A DNA stretch of 64,000 bases from contig NZ_JAJTTE010000011.1 in assembly GCF_021343995.1 (NCBI RefSeq), positions 62,001 to 126,000 of the forward strand, in the 5' to 3' direction. A model generated the notes under the pieces. That model saw only the letters and a program-made list of their open reading frames with translations. It ran no database searches and was not told where the DNA came from. Below are positions 7,847 through 16,860 of this stretch, piece by piece. Position numbers and translations under genes: made by a program. Within the stretch, counting starts at the first letter, position 1. Every line of letters starts with the position of its first letter. Source of the DNA: Pseudonocardia terrae. Its GTDB lineage: Bacteria > Actinomycetota > Actinomycetes > Mycobacteriales > Pseudonocardiaceae.

Positions 7847-7916
7847 GACGGAACCATACGCGCCGTTCTGTCCGATCTGCTTGACCATGCACCGGGTTCG
7901 GAGCACTCTCACCGCC
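7847..7916. promoter_or_regulatory. Divergent promoter/operator between iclR and betB
   Basis: A 70-bp spacer between two divergent starts. Near 7850-7871 a dyad with GGAAC and GTTCTG half-sites 10 bp apart has the spacing expected for an IclR-type operator. An ATG at 7887 is in frame with betB, but has no ribosome binding site and would lie in this regulatory space. Confidence 0.4.
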
Positions 7917-9389
7917 GTGCCAGACCTCTTCGTCGACGGCGGGTGGACCTCCGGTTCGGCTGGGTCCGCCCAGGTGGTGAACCCCTTCGACGCCTCGGTG
8001 GTGCGGTCGGTGGACCAGGCCTCGGCGGCCGATGTGGACCGTGCGGTGGCCGCCGCCCGGCGCGCGTTCGACGACACCGCCGGCCCCTGGCGCACCACCG
8101 GGGCGCCCGCGCGCGGTGCGCTGCTGCGCCGGATCGCCGACCTCCTCGTGCGCGACAAGGAGGACATCGCGCACACCGAGACCCTCGACACCGGCAAGAC
8201 GCTGACCGAGAGCCGCATCGACGTCGACGACGTCGCGGCCGTCTTCCGCTACTACGCCGACCTGGCCGACAAGGACGCCGGACGGCTGGTCGAGACCGGC
8301 ATCCCGACCGTCGTCAGCCGGGTGGTGCACGAGCCGGTGGGTGTGTGTGCGCTGGTCACGCCGTGGAACTACCCGCTGCTGCAGCTGTCGTGGAAGGTCG
8401 CGCCCGCGCTGGCCGCCGGCAACACGATGGTGATCAAGCCCAGCGAGGTCACCCCGCTGACGTCGATCCACCTCGTGAAGCTGTGCGAGGAGGCAGGGGT
8501 ACCCGCCGGCGTCGTGAACATCGTGCTGGGCGACGGGCCCACGGTGGGCGCCCCGCTGACCGGCCATCCCGACGTCGACATGGTCAGCTTCACCGGCGGC
8601 CTCGCCACCGGCCGCGCGATCATCCGCGCCTCGGCCGAGACGATCAAGCGCACCGCCGTGGAGCTCGGCGGCAAGAACCCGAACATCGTCTTCGCCGACA
8701 CGGACTTCGAGCTCGCCGTGGACTACGCGATGCTCGCGGTGTTCCTGCACTCCGGGCAGGTGTGCTCGGCCGGCGCCCGGCTGATCGTCGAGGACTCCCT
8801 GCACGACGACCTGGTCGCCGAGGTCGCCCGGCGTGCCGGCCGGATCCGGCTGGGCAACGGCCTGGAGGAGGGCGTCGAGGTCGGGCCGCTGGTGTCCGAG
8901 GCGCACCGGGCCAAGATCGAGGGCTTCGTGGCCGCGGCGCGGCAGGAGGGCGCGACGGTCGTCTGCGGGGGTGCCCGCCCGGACGACCCCGCGCTGGCCA
9001 AGGGCTACTTCTACCTGCCCACGGTGATCACCGACGTCACGCGTGACATACGGGTGATCCGGGAGGAGACCTTCGGCCCGATCCTCACCGTGGAGCGCTT
9101 CACCACCGAGGCCCAGGCCGTCGAGCTGGGCAACGACACCGAGTACGGCCTCGCCGGCGCGGTCTTCACGCAGGACATGGGCCGTGCGCACCGGGTCGCC
9201 TCCGCGTTGCGGCACGGGACCGTGTGGATCAACGACTACCACCCGTACGTGCCCGGTGCGGAGTGGGGCGGGATGAAGCGCTCCGGCAACGGCCGGGAGC
9301 TCGGGCACGCCGGTCTCCGTGAGTACCAGGAGGCCAAGCACGTCTGGCAGAACACCGCCCCCGCACCGCAGGGGTGGTTCACGGGATAG
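7917..9389 (+). CDS. betB: Betaine aldehyde dehydrogenase-like NAD(P)-dependent aldehyde dehydrogenase
   Basis: 490 residues, the usual BetB length. Motifs in order: PWNYPLLQLSWKVAPALAAG (cofactor entry), VIKPSEVTPLTS, FTGGLATGR, ELGGKNPNIVF with catalytic Glu249, GQVCSAGAR with catalytic Cys283, and EETFGPILTV. It oxidises an aldehyde with NAD(P)+; beside choline oxidase the expected substrate is betaine aldehyde. GTG 7917 is preferred because VPDLFVDGGWTSG matches family N-termini; ATG 7887 would add ten residues. The permease gene starts 14 bp downstream. Choline oxidase can make betaine alone, so this enzyme may clear leaked betaine aldehyde or act on another aminoaldehyde. Confidence 0.82.
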   Translation: MPDLFVDGGWTSGSAGSAQVVNPFDASVVRSVDQASAADVDRAVAAARRAFDDTAGPWRTTGAPARGALLRRIADLLVRDKEDIAHTETLDTGKTLTESRIDVDDVAAVFRYYADLADKDAGRLVETGIPTVVSRVVHEPVGVCALVTPWNYPLLQLSWKVAPALAAGNTMVIKPSEVTPLTSIHLVKLCEEAGVPAGVVNIVLGDGPTVGAPLTGHPDVDMVSFTGGLATGRAIIRASAETIKRTAVELGGKNPNIVFADTDFELAVDYAMLAVFLHSGQVCSAGARLIVEDSLHDDLVAEVARRAGRIRLGNGLEEGVEVGPLVSEAHRAKIEGFVAAARQEGATVVCGGARPDDPALAKGYFYLPTVITDVTRDIRVIREETFGPILTVERFTTEAQAVELGNDTEYGLAGAVFTQDMGRAHRVASALRHGTVWINDYHPYVPGAEWGGMKRSGNGRELGHAGLREYQEAKHVWQNTAPAPQGWFTG

Positions 9390-9403
9390 GTCGGGAGGGT
9401 GAG

Positions 9404-10933
9404 TTGAGTACGTCCGAGCACGATCACGGGCTCTCCGAGTTCGGCTACAGCCAGTCGCTCGACCGCAGCATCGGAAAGTTCGCCAGCTTCGCCGCCGGCG
9501 TCAGCTACATCTCGATCCTCACCGGCACCTTCCAGCTGTTCTACTTCGGGTTCGGCCTCGGCGGGCCCGTGTACTGGTGGTCCTGGCCGATGGTGTTCGT
9601 CGGCCAGCTGATGGTGGCCCTCTGCTTCGCCGAGCTCGCCGGCCGCTACCCCGTGGCGGGGTCGGTCTACAACTGGTCCAAACGCCTGGCCGGCCCGACG
9701 GTCTCCTGGCTGGCGGGCTGGATGATGTTCACCGCGTCCGTGGTCACCCTCGCCGCCGTGGTGCTGGCCTACCAGGTCACACTGCCGCAGATCTGGTCCG
9801 GCTTCCAGCTGGTGGGGGACGGCAGCAACACGACGGACTTCGGGTACAGCGCCGTGATCTGGGGCACGATCCTCATCCTGTTCACGACGCTCGTCAACGC
9901 GTTCGGCGTGAAGCTGATGGCGCGGATCAACAGCACGGGCGTGTTCATCGAGCTGATCGCCGCGATCCTGCTGGTGGTCGTCCTCGCGTTCAACATCATG
10001 AACCCGCCGTCGGTCTTCTTCGACACCAAGGACATCGGCGCGGGCCAGCCGGGCGGCTACTTCGGCGTGTTCCTGGTGGCCTCCATCGCCTCGGCCTACG
10101 TCATGTACGGCTTCGACACGGCCAGCTCGCTGGGAGAGGAGACGGTCGACCCGCGCAAGACGGCGCCGACCGCGATCCTCCGCGCCGTGATCGCGTCGTT
10201 CGTCATCGGCGGGTGCATCCTGCTGTTCGGCATCCTGGCCGCCCCGAACCTCGACGACCCGGCGCTCGGGATGGCGTCGGGCGGGCTGCAGCTCATCGTG
10301 CTGCAGGCCCTCGGCGGCCCGCTCGGCAAGGTGTTCCTGATCTGCATCGTCGTCGCGATCACGGTCTGCGCGCTGGCCGTCCACACCGCGGGCATCCGGC
10401 TGATGTTCGCCATGGCCCGCGACAACGCGCTGCCGGCCGGAGCCCGCCTGGCGCGGATCGATCCCAAGCGCAAGACGCCGGTCATCCCCGCGATCCTCAT
10501 CGGCGTCGTCGCGATCCTGATCCTGGCCGTGAACATCGGGACCCCGGCGATCTTCACCGCGGTCACCAGCGTCGCGGTCATCATGATCTACGTCGCCTAC
10601 CTGCTCGTGACGGTGCCGATGCTCGTCAAGCGGTTCCGCGGGCAGTGGCCGGGGTCCGAGGGGGCCACGACCGGCTACTTCTCGCTCGGCAAACTGGGCC
10701 TGCCGATCAACGTCCTGGCCGTGCTGTGGGGCGCGGCGATGGCGCTGAACCTGGCCTGGCCGCGCGCCGACGTCTACGGCTCGGGTGTCCTGCGTTGGAT
10801 CGCGTTCATCTTCATCGGGGCGGTCGCACTCGTCGGGCTGGTGTGGTTCCGGCTCAAGGGCCGCCACCGGCTCGGCACGCTGCCCGAGCACATGGCCCAG
10901 CAGATGGAGCAGATGGAGGGGGAGCTGCCGTGA
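9404..10933 (+). CDS. APC-superfamily amino acid/choline-type permease
   Basis: 509 residues with about 12 predicted membrane helices. The first segment after a short polar N-terminus (FGYSQSLDRSIGKFASFAAG) and the GRYPVAGSVYNWSKRLAGP loop are typical of APC family amine/amino-acid permeases; YGFDTASSLGEETVDPRKTA is the conserved helix-6/loop element. TTG at 9404 is chosen as start because GGGAGG lies six bases upstream; the nearer GTG runs into a stop. The choline oxidase gene overlaps its stop (GTGA). Sandwiched between betaine aldehyde dehydrogenase and choline oxidase, it probably imports choline, betaine or a related quaternary amine, although APC members for choline are less common than BCCT carriers. 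Confidence 0.8.
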   Translation: MSTSEHDHGLSEFGYSQSLDRSIGKFASFAAGVSYISILTGTFQLFYFGFGLGGPVYWWSWPMVFVGQLMVALCFAELAGRYPVAGSVYNWSKRLAGPTVSWLAGWMMFTASVVTLAAVVLAYQVTLPQIWSGFQLVGDGSNTTDFGYSAVIWGTILILFTTLVNAFGVKLMARINSTGVFIELIAAILLVVVLAFNIMNPPSVFFDTKDIGAGQPGGYFGVFLVASIASAYVMYGFDTASSLGEETVDPRKTAPTAILRAVIASFVIGGCILLFGILAAPNLDDPALGMASGGLQLIVLQALGGPLGKVFLICIVVAITVCALAVHTAGIRLMFAMARDNALPAGARLARIDPKRKTPVIPAILIGVVAILILAVNIGTPAIFTAVTSVAVIMIYVAYLLVTVPMLVKRFRGQWPGSEGATTGYFSLGKLGLPINVLAVLWGAAMALNLAWPRADVYGSGVLRWIAFIFIGAVALVGLVWFRLKGRHRLGTLPEHMAQQMEQMEGELP

Positions 10934-12522
10934 CGGGAGCACACATCGGGGAGGCGCCGGGCACGGGCGGGGCCGACACGTTCGACTACGTGGTGGTGGG
11001 AGGCGGATCCGCGGGTTGCGCGCTCGCGGCCCGGCTGTCCGAGGACCTGTCCGTGACGGTGTGCCTGCTGGAGGCAGGCCCGTCCGACGTCGGGGACCCG
11101 GCGATCCTGCGCCTCGAGGACTGGATGTACCTGCTCGACTCGGGCTACGACTGGGACTACCTCGTCGAGCCCCAGGAGCACGGCAACTCCTTCCTGCGGC
11201 ACGCCCGGGCCAAGGTGCTCGGCGGCTGCTCCTCGCACAACTCCTGCATCGCGTTCTGGACCCCGCGCGAGGACCTCGACGAGTGGGCGTCCCAGGGCTG
11301 CGAGGGCTGGTCGGCCGACGAGTGCTGGCCGCTGATCCGCCGCCTGGAGACCAACGACGGGCCGTGGGAGGGGCACGGCCGCTCCGGCCCGGTCAACATC
11401 ATGCAGGTCCCGCCGGACGACCCGTGCGGCGTCGCGGTGCTGGAGGCGTGCGCGGCCGTCGGGCTGCCGACCGTGCGGTTCAACGAGGGCGTCACGATCA
11501 CCGAGGGCGCCGGCTTCTTCCAGATCAACTCGTTCCCGGACGGAACGCGGTCCTCGGCATCGGTCAGCTACCTCCACCCCGTGATGGCCACGCGCCCGAA
11601 CCTCGAGGTCCGCACCGACTCGTGGGCCTCCAGAGTGCTCTTCGACGGCACGCGGGCGACCGGCGTCGAGTACCAGCGCGGCATCGGGCCGGGCCGGCAG
11701 ATCGTGCGCGCGGGCCGCGAGGTGATCCTCTCGACGGGGGCGATCGACACGCCCAAGCTGCTGATGCTCTCGGGCATCGGCCCCGCCGAGCACCTCAAGG
11801 ACTTCGGCGTGGAGGTCCTGGTCGACGCGCCGGGCGTCGGGGCCAACCTCGACGACCACGTCGAGGGCCTCGTCATGTGGGACGCCGGGCGGCCGATGGT
11901 CGAGCACTCGACGCAGTGGTGGGAGATCGGGCTGTTCCACTGCACGCTGCCCGGGCTGGACCGGCCCGACCTGATGATGCACTACGGCTCGGTGCCGTTC
12001 GACCTCAACACCGTGCGTTGGGGCTACCCGACGACCGACAACGGCTTCTGCCTCACCCCGAACGTCACCCGCGGTCGGTCCCGGGGGACGGTGCGGCTGC
12101 GCAGCCGGGACTTCCGCGACCGCGCCCGGGTGGACCCGCGCTACTTCACCGACCCCGACGGCCACGACATGCGGGTCATGACGGAGGGCGTCCGGCTGGC
12201 CCGGCGGATCGCGGAGCAGCCCGCGCTCAAGGAGTGGGTGGCGGCCGAGCTGGCACCGGGACCGGAGGCGGTGCGCGACGACGAGATCGAGGACTACATC
12301 GTCAGGACCCACAACACCGTCTACCACCCGGCGTGCACCGTGAAGATGGGCCCGGCGACGGACCCGAAGGCGCCGCTCGACCCGCAGCTGCGGGTGCGCG
12401 GGGTGGAGAACCTGCGGGTCGCCGACGCGTCGGTGCTGCCCTTCCTGCCCGCGATCAACCCCAACATCACCACGATGATGGTCGGCGAGAAGTGCGCCGA
12501 CCTGCTGAAGGCGAGCCGTTAG
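10930..12522 (+). CDS. codA: Choline oxidase (GMC oxidoreductase)
   Basis: 530 residues. Dinucleotide motif VVVGGGSAGCALAARLSED; GGCSSHNSC, where His103 corresponds to the histidine that carries covalent FAD in Arthrobacter choline oxidase; STGAIDTPKLLMLSGIGPA; then NTVYHPACTVKMG with catalytic His466 and INPNITTMM with Asn510. Long segments (YDWDYLVEPQEHGNSF, STQWWEIGLF, HYGSVPFD) match what I recall of the Arthrobacter enzyme, so this is choline oxidase rather than generic BetA. It oxidises choline via betaine aldehyde to glycine betaine, reducing O2 to H2O2. GTG start overlaps the permease stop. Its TAG overlaps the stop of the convergent hydrolase gene. Confidence 0.92.
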   Translation: MTGAHIGEAPGTGGADTFDYVVVGGGSAGCALAARLSEDLSVTVCLLEAGPSDVGDPAILRLEDWMYLLDSGYDWDYLVEPQEHGNSFLRHARAKVLGGCSSHNSCIAFWTPREDLDEWASQGCEGWSADECWPLIRRLETNDGPWEGHGRSGPVNIMQVPPDDPCGVAVLEACAAVGLPTVRFNEGVTITEGAGFFQINSFPDGTRSSASVSYLHPVMATRPNLEVRTDSWASRVLFDGTRATGVEYQRGIGPGRQIVRAGREVILSTGAIDTPKLLMLSGIGPAEHLKDFGVEVLVDAPGVGANLDDHVEGLVMWDAGRPMVEHSTQWWEIGLFHCTLPGLDRPDLMMHYGSVPFDLNTVRWGYPTTDNGFCLTPNVTRGRSRGTVRLRSRDFRDRARVDPRYFTDPDGHDMRVMTEGVRLARRIAEQPALKEWVAAELAPGPEAVRDDEIEDYIVRTHNTVYHPACTVKMGPATDPKAPLDPQLRVRGVENLRVADASVLPFLPAINPNITTMMVGEKCADLLKASR

Positions 12523-13571
12523 AGGCGCAGCTCGGGATCGGTGTCGAGGGCGCCGGCGAGGAACCGCTCCACGACCTCGCCGGTGACCTCGTCGAGCGTC
12601 GGGGGCGACCAGCGGGGCGCGCCGTCGCGGTCCACCAGCAGCGCTCGCACACCCTCGGGAAAGTCCGGCCAGCGCATGCTGCACCGGCTGGTCACGTACT
12701 CCGCGCTCAGGGCCTCCTCGACCGTCGCGGCGCGGGCCGCCCGCAGCGCGCGCAGGGTCATCACGAGGGCGAGCGGTGCCGCCCGGCCGATCGCGTCGGC
12801 CGCCTTGCGCGCCCCGGGCTCGTCGCACTGCCGGAGCGCGGCGAGGATCCCCGGGACGGTGTCCGCGCCGTAGCAGGCGTCGATCCAGCCACGGTCGGCG
12901 AGCAGGGGCGCAGGGCCCGGGTCCACGGCCAGCGCGTCGACGACCTCGGCGGGATCGCCGCCCGCGACCAGCGCGTCGACCAGCTCCGAGTGCCGGTCGG
13001 ACGGCACCTGCCGGTCGGCGAGCCCGCACGCGATCGCCTCGGCCGCCCCGAGCCGGGCCGAGGTCAGCGCGACGTGCGTGCCCAGCTCGCCGGGGGTGTG
13101 CGAGAGCAGCCAGGTGCCGCCGACGTCGGGTACGTAGCCGATCGTCACCTCCGGCATCGCCAGCATCGTCCGCTCGGTGACGACCCGGACCGAGCCGTGC
13201 GCCGAGATCCCGACGCCGCCGCCCATGACCACGCCGTCCATCAGCGCCACGTACGGCTTCGGGTACCGCGCGACCAGGGCGTCGAGCCGGTACTCCTCGG
13301 CGAGCATCGCCGCGCCCGCCCGGCCGCGGCTCGCCGGGTCGCGGGCGTCGTCGACCAGGAACCGGACGTCGCCGCCCGCGCACAGCCCCTTCGGCCCCGC
13401 CCCGTCGACGACGACGGCGGCCACCGCCGGGTCCTCCGCCCAGCCCTCGAGCGTGCCGAGCAGGGTGTGGATCATGCCGGCGGTGAGCGCGTTGAGCGCG
13501 CCGGGCCGGTCCAGCGTCAGCCGCCCGACCGGTCCCTGCCGGCGGACGAGGACCCCCGCGTCGTCGGTCAT
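12519..13571 (-). CDS. 3-hydroxyisobutyryl-CoA hydrolase / enoyl-CoA hydratase family protein
   Basis: 350 residues, the length of HIBCH-type hydrolases and longer than ordinary crotonases. The crotonase core is intact: LTLDRPGALNALTAGMI, KGLCAGGDVRFL (oxyanion hole), GVVMGGGVGISAHGS, then MPEVTIGYVPDVGGTWLLSH, the HIBCH-type active-site segment with Glu and Asp. A C-terminal ECH_2-type domain includes SRCSMRWPDFPEGVRALLVD. It would hydrolyse 3-hydroxyisobutyryl-CoA in valine breakdown, a pathway that also touches the isobutyryl-CoA made by IcmF in this window. ATG 13571 is the start favoured by family similarity; another ATG lies four codons upstream. It is convergent with codA with a 4-bp overlap. 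Confidence 0.82.
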   Translation of the reverse strand: MTDDAGVLVRRQGPVGRLTLDRPGALNALTAGMIHTLLGTLEGWAEDPAVAAVVVDGAGPKGLCAGGDVRFLVDDARDPASRGRAGAAMLAEEYRLDALVARYPKPYVALMDGVVMGGGVGISAHGSVRVVTERTMLAMPEVTIGYVPDVGGTWLLSHTPGELGTHVALTSARLGAAEAIACGLADRQVPSDRHSELVDALVAGGDPAEVVDALAVDPGPAPLLADRGWIDACYGADTVPGILAALRQCDEPGARKAADAIGRAAPLALVMTLRALRAARAATVEEALSAEYVTSRCSMRWPDFPEGVRALLVDRDGAPRWSPPTLDEVTGEVVERFLAGALDTDPELRL

Positions 13572-13642
13572 GATCGTGACCATACCCGCGCGGGGCGGCC
13601 GGACGCCGTCGGTCACCTTGCCGTGGCGCCGTGTCGTGAGCA

Positions 13643-15118
13643 ATGCTCAGAACGATGCCGAGCACCGTCGCCCCCACCGCCCTCGCCGTCCGGCTGCGGG
13701 AGCTCGCCGCCGCGGCGCCCGACGCCCCCGCGCTCACCGACGACCACGGCGGGGTGACGCGCCGGGAGCTCGACGAGCGTTCCACCCGTCTCGCCCGGCG
13801 GTTCGCCGCGCTGGGGGTCGGGTACGGGGACTTCGTCTCGATCGCGCTGCCCAACGGGATCCGGCACGTCGAGTGCTCGTTGGCCGCGTGGAAGCTCGGG
13901 GCGGTGCCGCAGCCGCTGTCCCACCGGCTGCCGCCCACGGAGCTCGCCGCGCTGGTGGAGATCGCCGATCCCGCGCTGGTGGTGGGGCTCGACCCGGGCG
14001 ACGGGCGCTCGTGGTCGAGCGGCGACGAGGACCTCTCGACCGGCGACGCCACGCCGTTGCCCGACCTCGTCGGGCCCTCGTGGAAGGCGCCGACCTCGGG
14101 CGGCAGCACGGGCCGCCCGAAGCTGATCGTCGCGGGGCAGCAGGCGAGTGTGGAGGCCGTGCTCGCGCGCGCCCCGTTGCTGCGCATCGGCCGGGACGGG
14201 GTGTTCCTGTCGACCGCACCGCTCTACCACAACGCGCCGTACATGTTCTCGCTGATGGCGCTGCTGCAGGGGCACCACGTCGTCCTCATGGGACGGTTCG
14301 ACGCCGCCCGCGCGCTCGACCTCGTCGCCCGGCACCGGGCCACGTGGCTGTACGTGGTGCCCACGATGATGGGGCGGATGCTGCGGCTGCCCGCCGAGGT
14401 GCGGGCCGCGGCGGACCTGTCCTCGCTGCGGACCGTGCTGCACGTCGGCGCGCCCTGCCCGCCGCACGTCAAGCGGGGCTGGCTGGACTGGGTCGACCGG
14501 CCGGAGATCGTGATCGAGCTGTACTCGGGCACGGAGGCGCAGGCCAACTGCATGATCGACGGCCGGGAGTGGCTCGACCGGCCCGGCTCGGTGGGGCGGG
14601 TGCAGCGCGGCCGGATGAGCGTGCGCGGCGAGGACTTCCGGGAGCTGCCGCCCGGCGAGGTCGGCGAGATCTGGATGCGGCGCGACGGCGAGGCGCCGAC
14701 CTACCGCTACATCGGCGCGGAGGCCCGCGAGCGCGACGGGTGGGAGTCGCTGGGGGACATGGGGTCCTTCGACGCCGAGGGCTACCTCTACCTCGCCGAC
14801 CGGCAGACCGACATGATCCTCGTCGGCGGGGCCAACGTGTACCCGGCGGAGGTCGAGTCCGCGCTCTCCGCGCACCCCGCGGTGCTCTCGGCCGCGGTGA
14901 TCGGGCTGCCCGACGAGGACTACGGCAGCGTCGTGCACGCGATCGTGCAGGTCGGCGGCCCGGTGGGGGAGGAGGAGCTGCGTGAGTTCGTGCGCGGCAG
15001 GCTCGCCCCGTACAAGGTGCCGCGTACCGTCGAGCTGACCACCGACCCCCTGCGCGACGACGCCGGCAAGGTCCGCCGCAGCGCGCTGCGGGAGGCCCGC
15101 CTCCCGCGCGCCTCCTGA
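13643..15118 (+). CDS. Acyl-CoA synthetase (AMP-dependent ligase)
   Basis: 491 residues from ATG 13643 (an alternative ATG is at 13655; neither has a strong ribosome binding site). The ANL superfamily motifs are present: SGGSTGRPKLIV (A3 P-loop), YSGTEAQ (A5), GDMGSFDAEGYLYLADRQTD (A7-A8), GGANVYPAEVE and the terminal DDAGKVRRSALRE carrying the adenylation lysine. It would activate a carboxylate with ATP and join it to CoA. The sequence resembles bile-acid or short/medium-chain acyl-CoA ligases more than long-chain FadD, but the substrate cannot be read from sequence. It diverges from the HIBCH-like gene with only 71 bp between starts, so the two may be co-regulated. Confidence 0.85.
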   Translation: MLRTMPSTVAPTALAVRLRELAAAAPDAPALTDDHGGVTRRELDERSTRLARRFAALGVGYGDFVSIALPNGIRHVECSLAAWKLGAVPQPLSHRLPPTELAALVEIADPALVVGLDPGDGRSWSSGDEDLSTGDATPLPDLVGPSWKAPTSGGSTGRPKLIVAGQQASVEAVLARAPLLRIGRDGVFLSTAPLYHNAPYMFSLMALLQGHHVVLMGRFDAARALDLVARHRATWLYVVPTMMGRMLRLPAEVRAAADLSSLRTVLHVGAPCPPHVKRGWLDWVDRPEIVIELYSGTEAQANCMIDGREWLDRPGSVGRVQRGRMSVRGEDFRELPPGEVGEIWMRRDGEAPTYRYIGAEARERDGWESLGDMGSFDAEGYLYLADRQTDMILVGGANVYPAEVESALSAHPAVLSAAVIGLPDEDYGSVVHAIVQVGGPVGEEELREFVRGRLAPYKVPRTVELTTDPLRDDAGKVRRSALREARLPRAS

Positions 15119-15254
15119 GGCCCCGGGAGAGCGCCGGACCAGGGCTCCACGGCCGGCGGCCTGCCGGTTTCGGCGGCGCGTCGGCGGGTACGAGCAGGAG
15201 CCTGCCGCCGGGCCGGGGGAGGCCGGATCTCGCCCCGGGAAGGCAGGTGACCGG

Positions 15255-15971
15255 GTGAATGCCACCGTCCGCAGGACCACCCTGCGGTGGTCGCTGCTCG
15301 GCGCGGGGGCGGCCGCGGGCTCGCACCTTCTCCCGGCCGCGAGCTGGCTGCCACCGGTACGGCGGCTGCTGCCCGGTCTGTCCGGGCGGGGCGCCGCCGG
15401 CCACGTGGCGCTGACCTTCGACGACGGACCCTCGCCGCCGGGCACGGCGGCCGTGCGGGACGCGCTGGCCGGGCTCGGAGTACGGGCGACCTTCTTCGTC
15501 CTGGGACGCGAGCTGGCCCGGAACCCGGACCTGGGCCGGGAGCTGGCCGCCGCGGGCCACGAGATCGCCGTCCACGGGTGGGACCACGGGTACCTGCTCG
15601 GCCGCGGGCGGCGCCGGGTGCGCGACGAGCTGGCCCACACCCGGGACCTGATCGGCGAGACCTGCGGCACGACACCGCGGTGGTTCCGTCCGGCGTTCGG
15701 GGTCCTCACCGGTCCGGCGGTGTGCGCGGCGCACGAACTGGGCCTGCGCCCGGTCCTCTGGACGGCGTGGGGGAAGGACTGGACGGCCACGGCGACCGCG
15801 GACTCGGTCGTCCGACGGCTCGAGCCGGGGCTCGTCGGGGGTGCCACGCTGCTCCTGCACGACGTGGTCCCGGGTCCGGTCACGGCCGCGGCCCTGCCGA
15901 GGCTCGCCGCGCTCGCCGCCGAGCGCGCGCTCACGCTCGGCCCGCTCGGCGAGCACGGCGTGCCCTCGTGA
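15255..15971 (+). CDS. Polysaccharide deacetylase (NodB/CE4 family), exported
   Basis: 238 residues. The N-terminus (VRRTTLRWSLLGAGAAAG) reads as a short Tat-like signal or anchor with twin Arg at 6-7. The NodB domain starts at VALTFDDGPSPPG, with the catalytic Asp pair at 56-57, and continues with HGWDHGY (His107 and His111, metal ligands), RPAFG and a C-terminal LLLHDV motif holding the catalytic His. CE4 enzymes remove N- or O-acetyl groups from cell-wall glycans such as peptidoglycan. GTG 15255 is supported by AGGTGA five bases upstream. It is followed after 10 bp by two DMT transporter genes, so the three may be one transcript. Confidence 0.85.
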   Translation: MNATVRRTTLRWSLLGAGAAAGSHLLPAASWLPPVRRLLPGLSGRGAAGHVALTFDDGPSPPGTAAVRDALAGLGVRATFFVLGRELARNPDLGRELAAAGHEIAVHGWDHGYLLGRGRRRVRDELAHTRDLIGETCGTTPRWFRPAFGVLTGPAVCAAHELGLRPVLWTAWGKDWTATATADSVVRRLEPGLVGGATLLLHDVVPGPVTAAALPRLAALAAERALTLGPLGEHGVPS

Positions 15972-15981
15972 CGGTGCGGCG

Positions 15982-16860
15982 GTGAGCCGGTGGGCGGACG
16001 TCGCGGGCCTCGGGCTCGGCGCGGCGGTGCTCCTCGGCCTCGGGTTCGTGCTGCAGCAACGGGCGGCCCGGGCCCGCTCGGTGCCCGACGCGGCCGTGTC
16101 GTTCCGGCTGCTCGGCGACCTGATCGGCACGCCGATGTGGCTGGCCGGCCTCGCCGCGATGATCGCGGGCCAGCTGCTGGGCGCCGCCGCCCTCGGCGTC
16201 GGGGACGTCACCCTGGTCGAGCCGCTCCTGACGACCAACCTGCTGTTCGCGCTGTTGTTCACCCGGGCGCTGTCCGTCGCCCCGCTGCGCGCCGAGGACT
16301 GGATCGGGTCGGTCGCGCTCGTCGGCGGTGTCGTCCTGTTCCTGGTCTGCGCCGCACCGAGACAGGCCCGGAACGCCGCCGCCACGCACGCGGACCCGGC
16401 GAGCGCGGTGTTCCTGGGCGTCGTCGCCGTGGTCGTCGCGGTGCTCGTCCTCCTGTCGCGGTCCCGGGACGGGCCGACCCGGGCCGGCATGCTCGCCCTG
16501 GGCGCCGGCCTGCTGTTCGGCGTGCAGGACGGGCTGACACGCAGTGTGGTGGGCGCGCTGGGGCGGGGCCCGGACCGCCTGTTCGCCTCCTGGCCGTTCT
16601 ACGCGCTGGTCCTCGTGGCGATCACCGGGATCCTGCTCATGCAGAACGCGTTCGGGAGCGCGCCGCTGCGCTCCTCCCTGCCGGTCATCACCGCCGCGGA
16701 GCCGCTCACCGGCATCGCGTTCGGCCTCGGCGTCTACGGTGAGCGCATCCGACTGGCGCCCGGCTGGTTGGTGGGTGCGGCGGCCGGGCTCGCCGTCATG
16801 ATCGCCGGGGTCGTGGTGGTGGCGCGCAGCAGAACTCTGCACCTGCACAGGGGGCTGTAG
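15982..16860 (+). CDS. DMT-superfamily membrane transporter
   Basis: 292 residues with about nine to ten hydrophobic helices and an internal repeat, as in EamA/NIPA-like DMT proteins (LGFVLQQRAARARSVPD; LGAAALGVGDVTLVEPLLTT; ITAAEPLTGIAFGLGVYGE). The second half contains LLFGVQDGLTRSVVG and LLMQNAFGSAPLRSSLPVIT. GTG 15982 is used, which removes an unlikely Arg/Ser-rich extension overlapping the deacetylase gene. Its TAG overlaps the GTG of a second, similar DMT gene, so the two are translated together and may form a heteromeric carrier, as paired small DMT genes often do. The substrate is unknown. Confidence 0.75.
   Translation: MSRWADVAGLGLGAAVLLGLGFVLQQRAARARSVPDAAVSFRLLGDLIGTPMWLAGLAAMIAGQLLGAAALGVGDVTLVEPLLTTNLLFALLFTRALSVAPLRAEDWIGSVALVGGVVLFLVCAAPRQARNAAATHADPASAVFLGVVAVVVAVLVLLSRSRDGPTRAGMLALGAGLLFGVQDGLTRSVVGALGRGPDRLFASWPFYALVLVAITGILLMQNAFGSAPLRSSLPVITAAEPLTGIAFGLGVYGERIRLAPGWLVGAAAGLAVMIAGVVVVARSRTLHLHRGL

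Noticed and set aside
7887-7916. ATG 7887 as start of the betaine aldehyde dehydrogenase
   Set aside because: It has no ribosome binding site, would place coding sequence in the presumed operator, and adds residues not expected in the family; GTG 7917 fits better.
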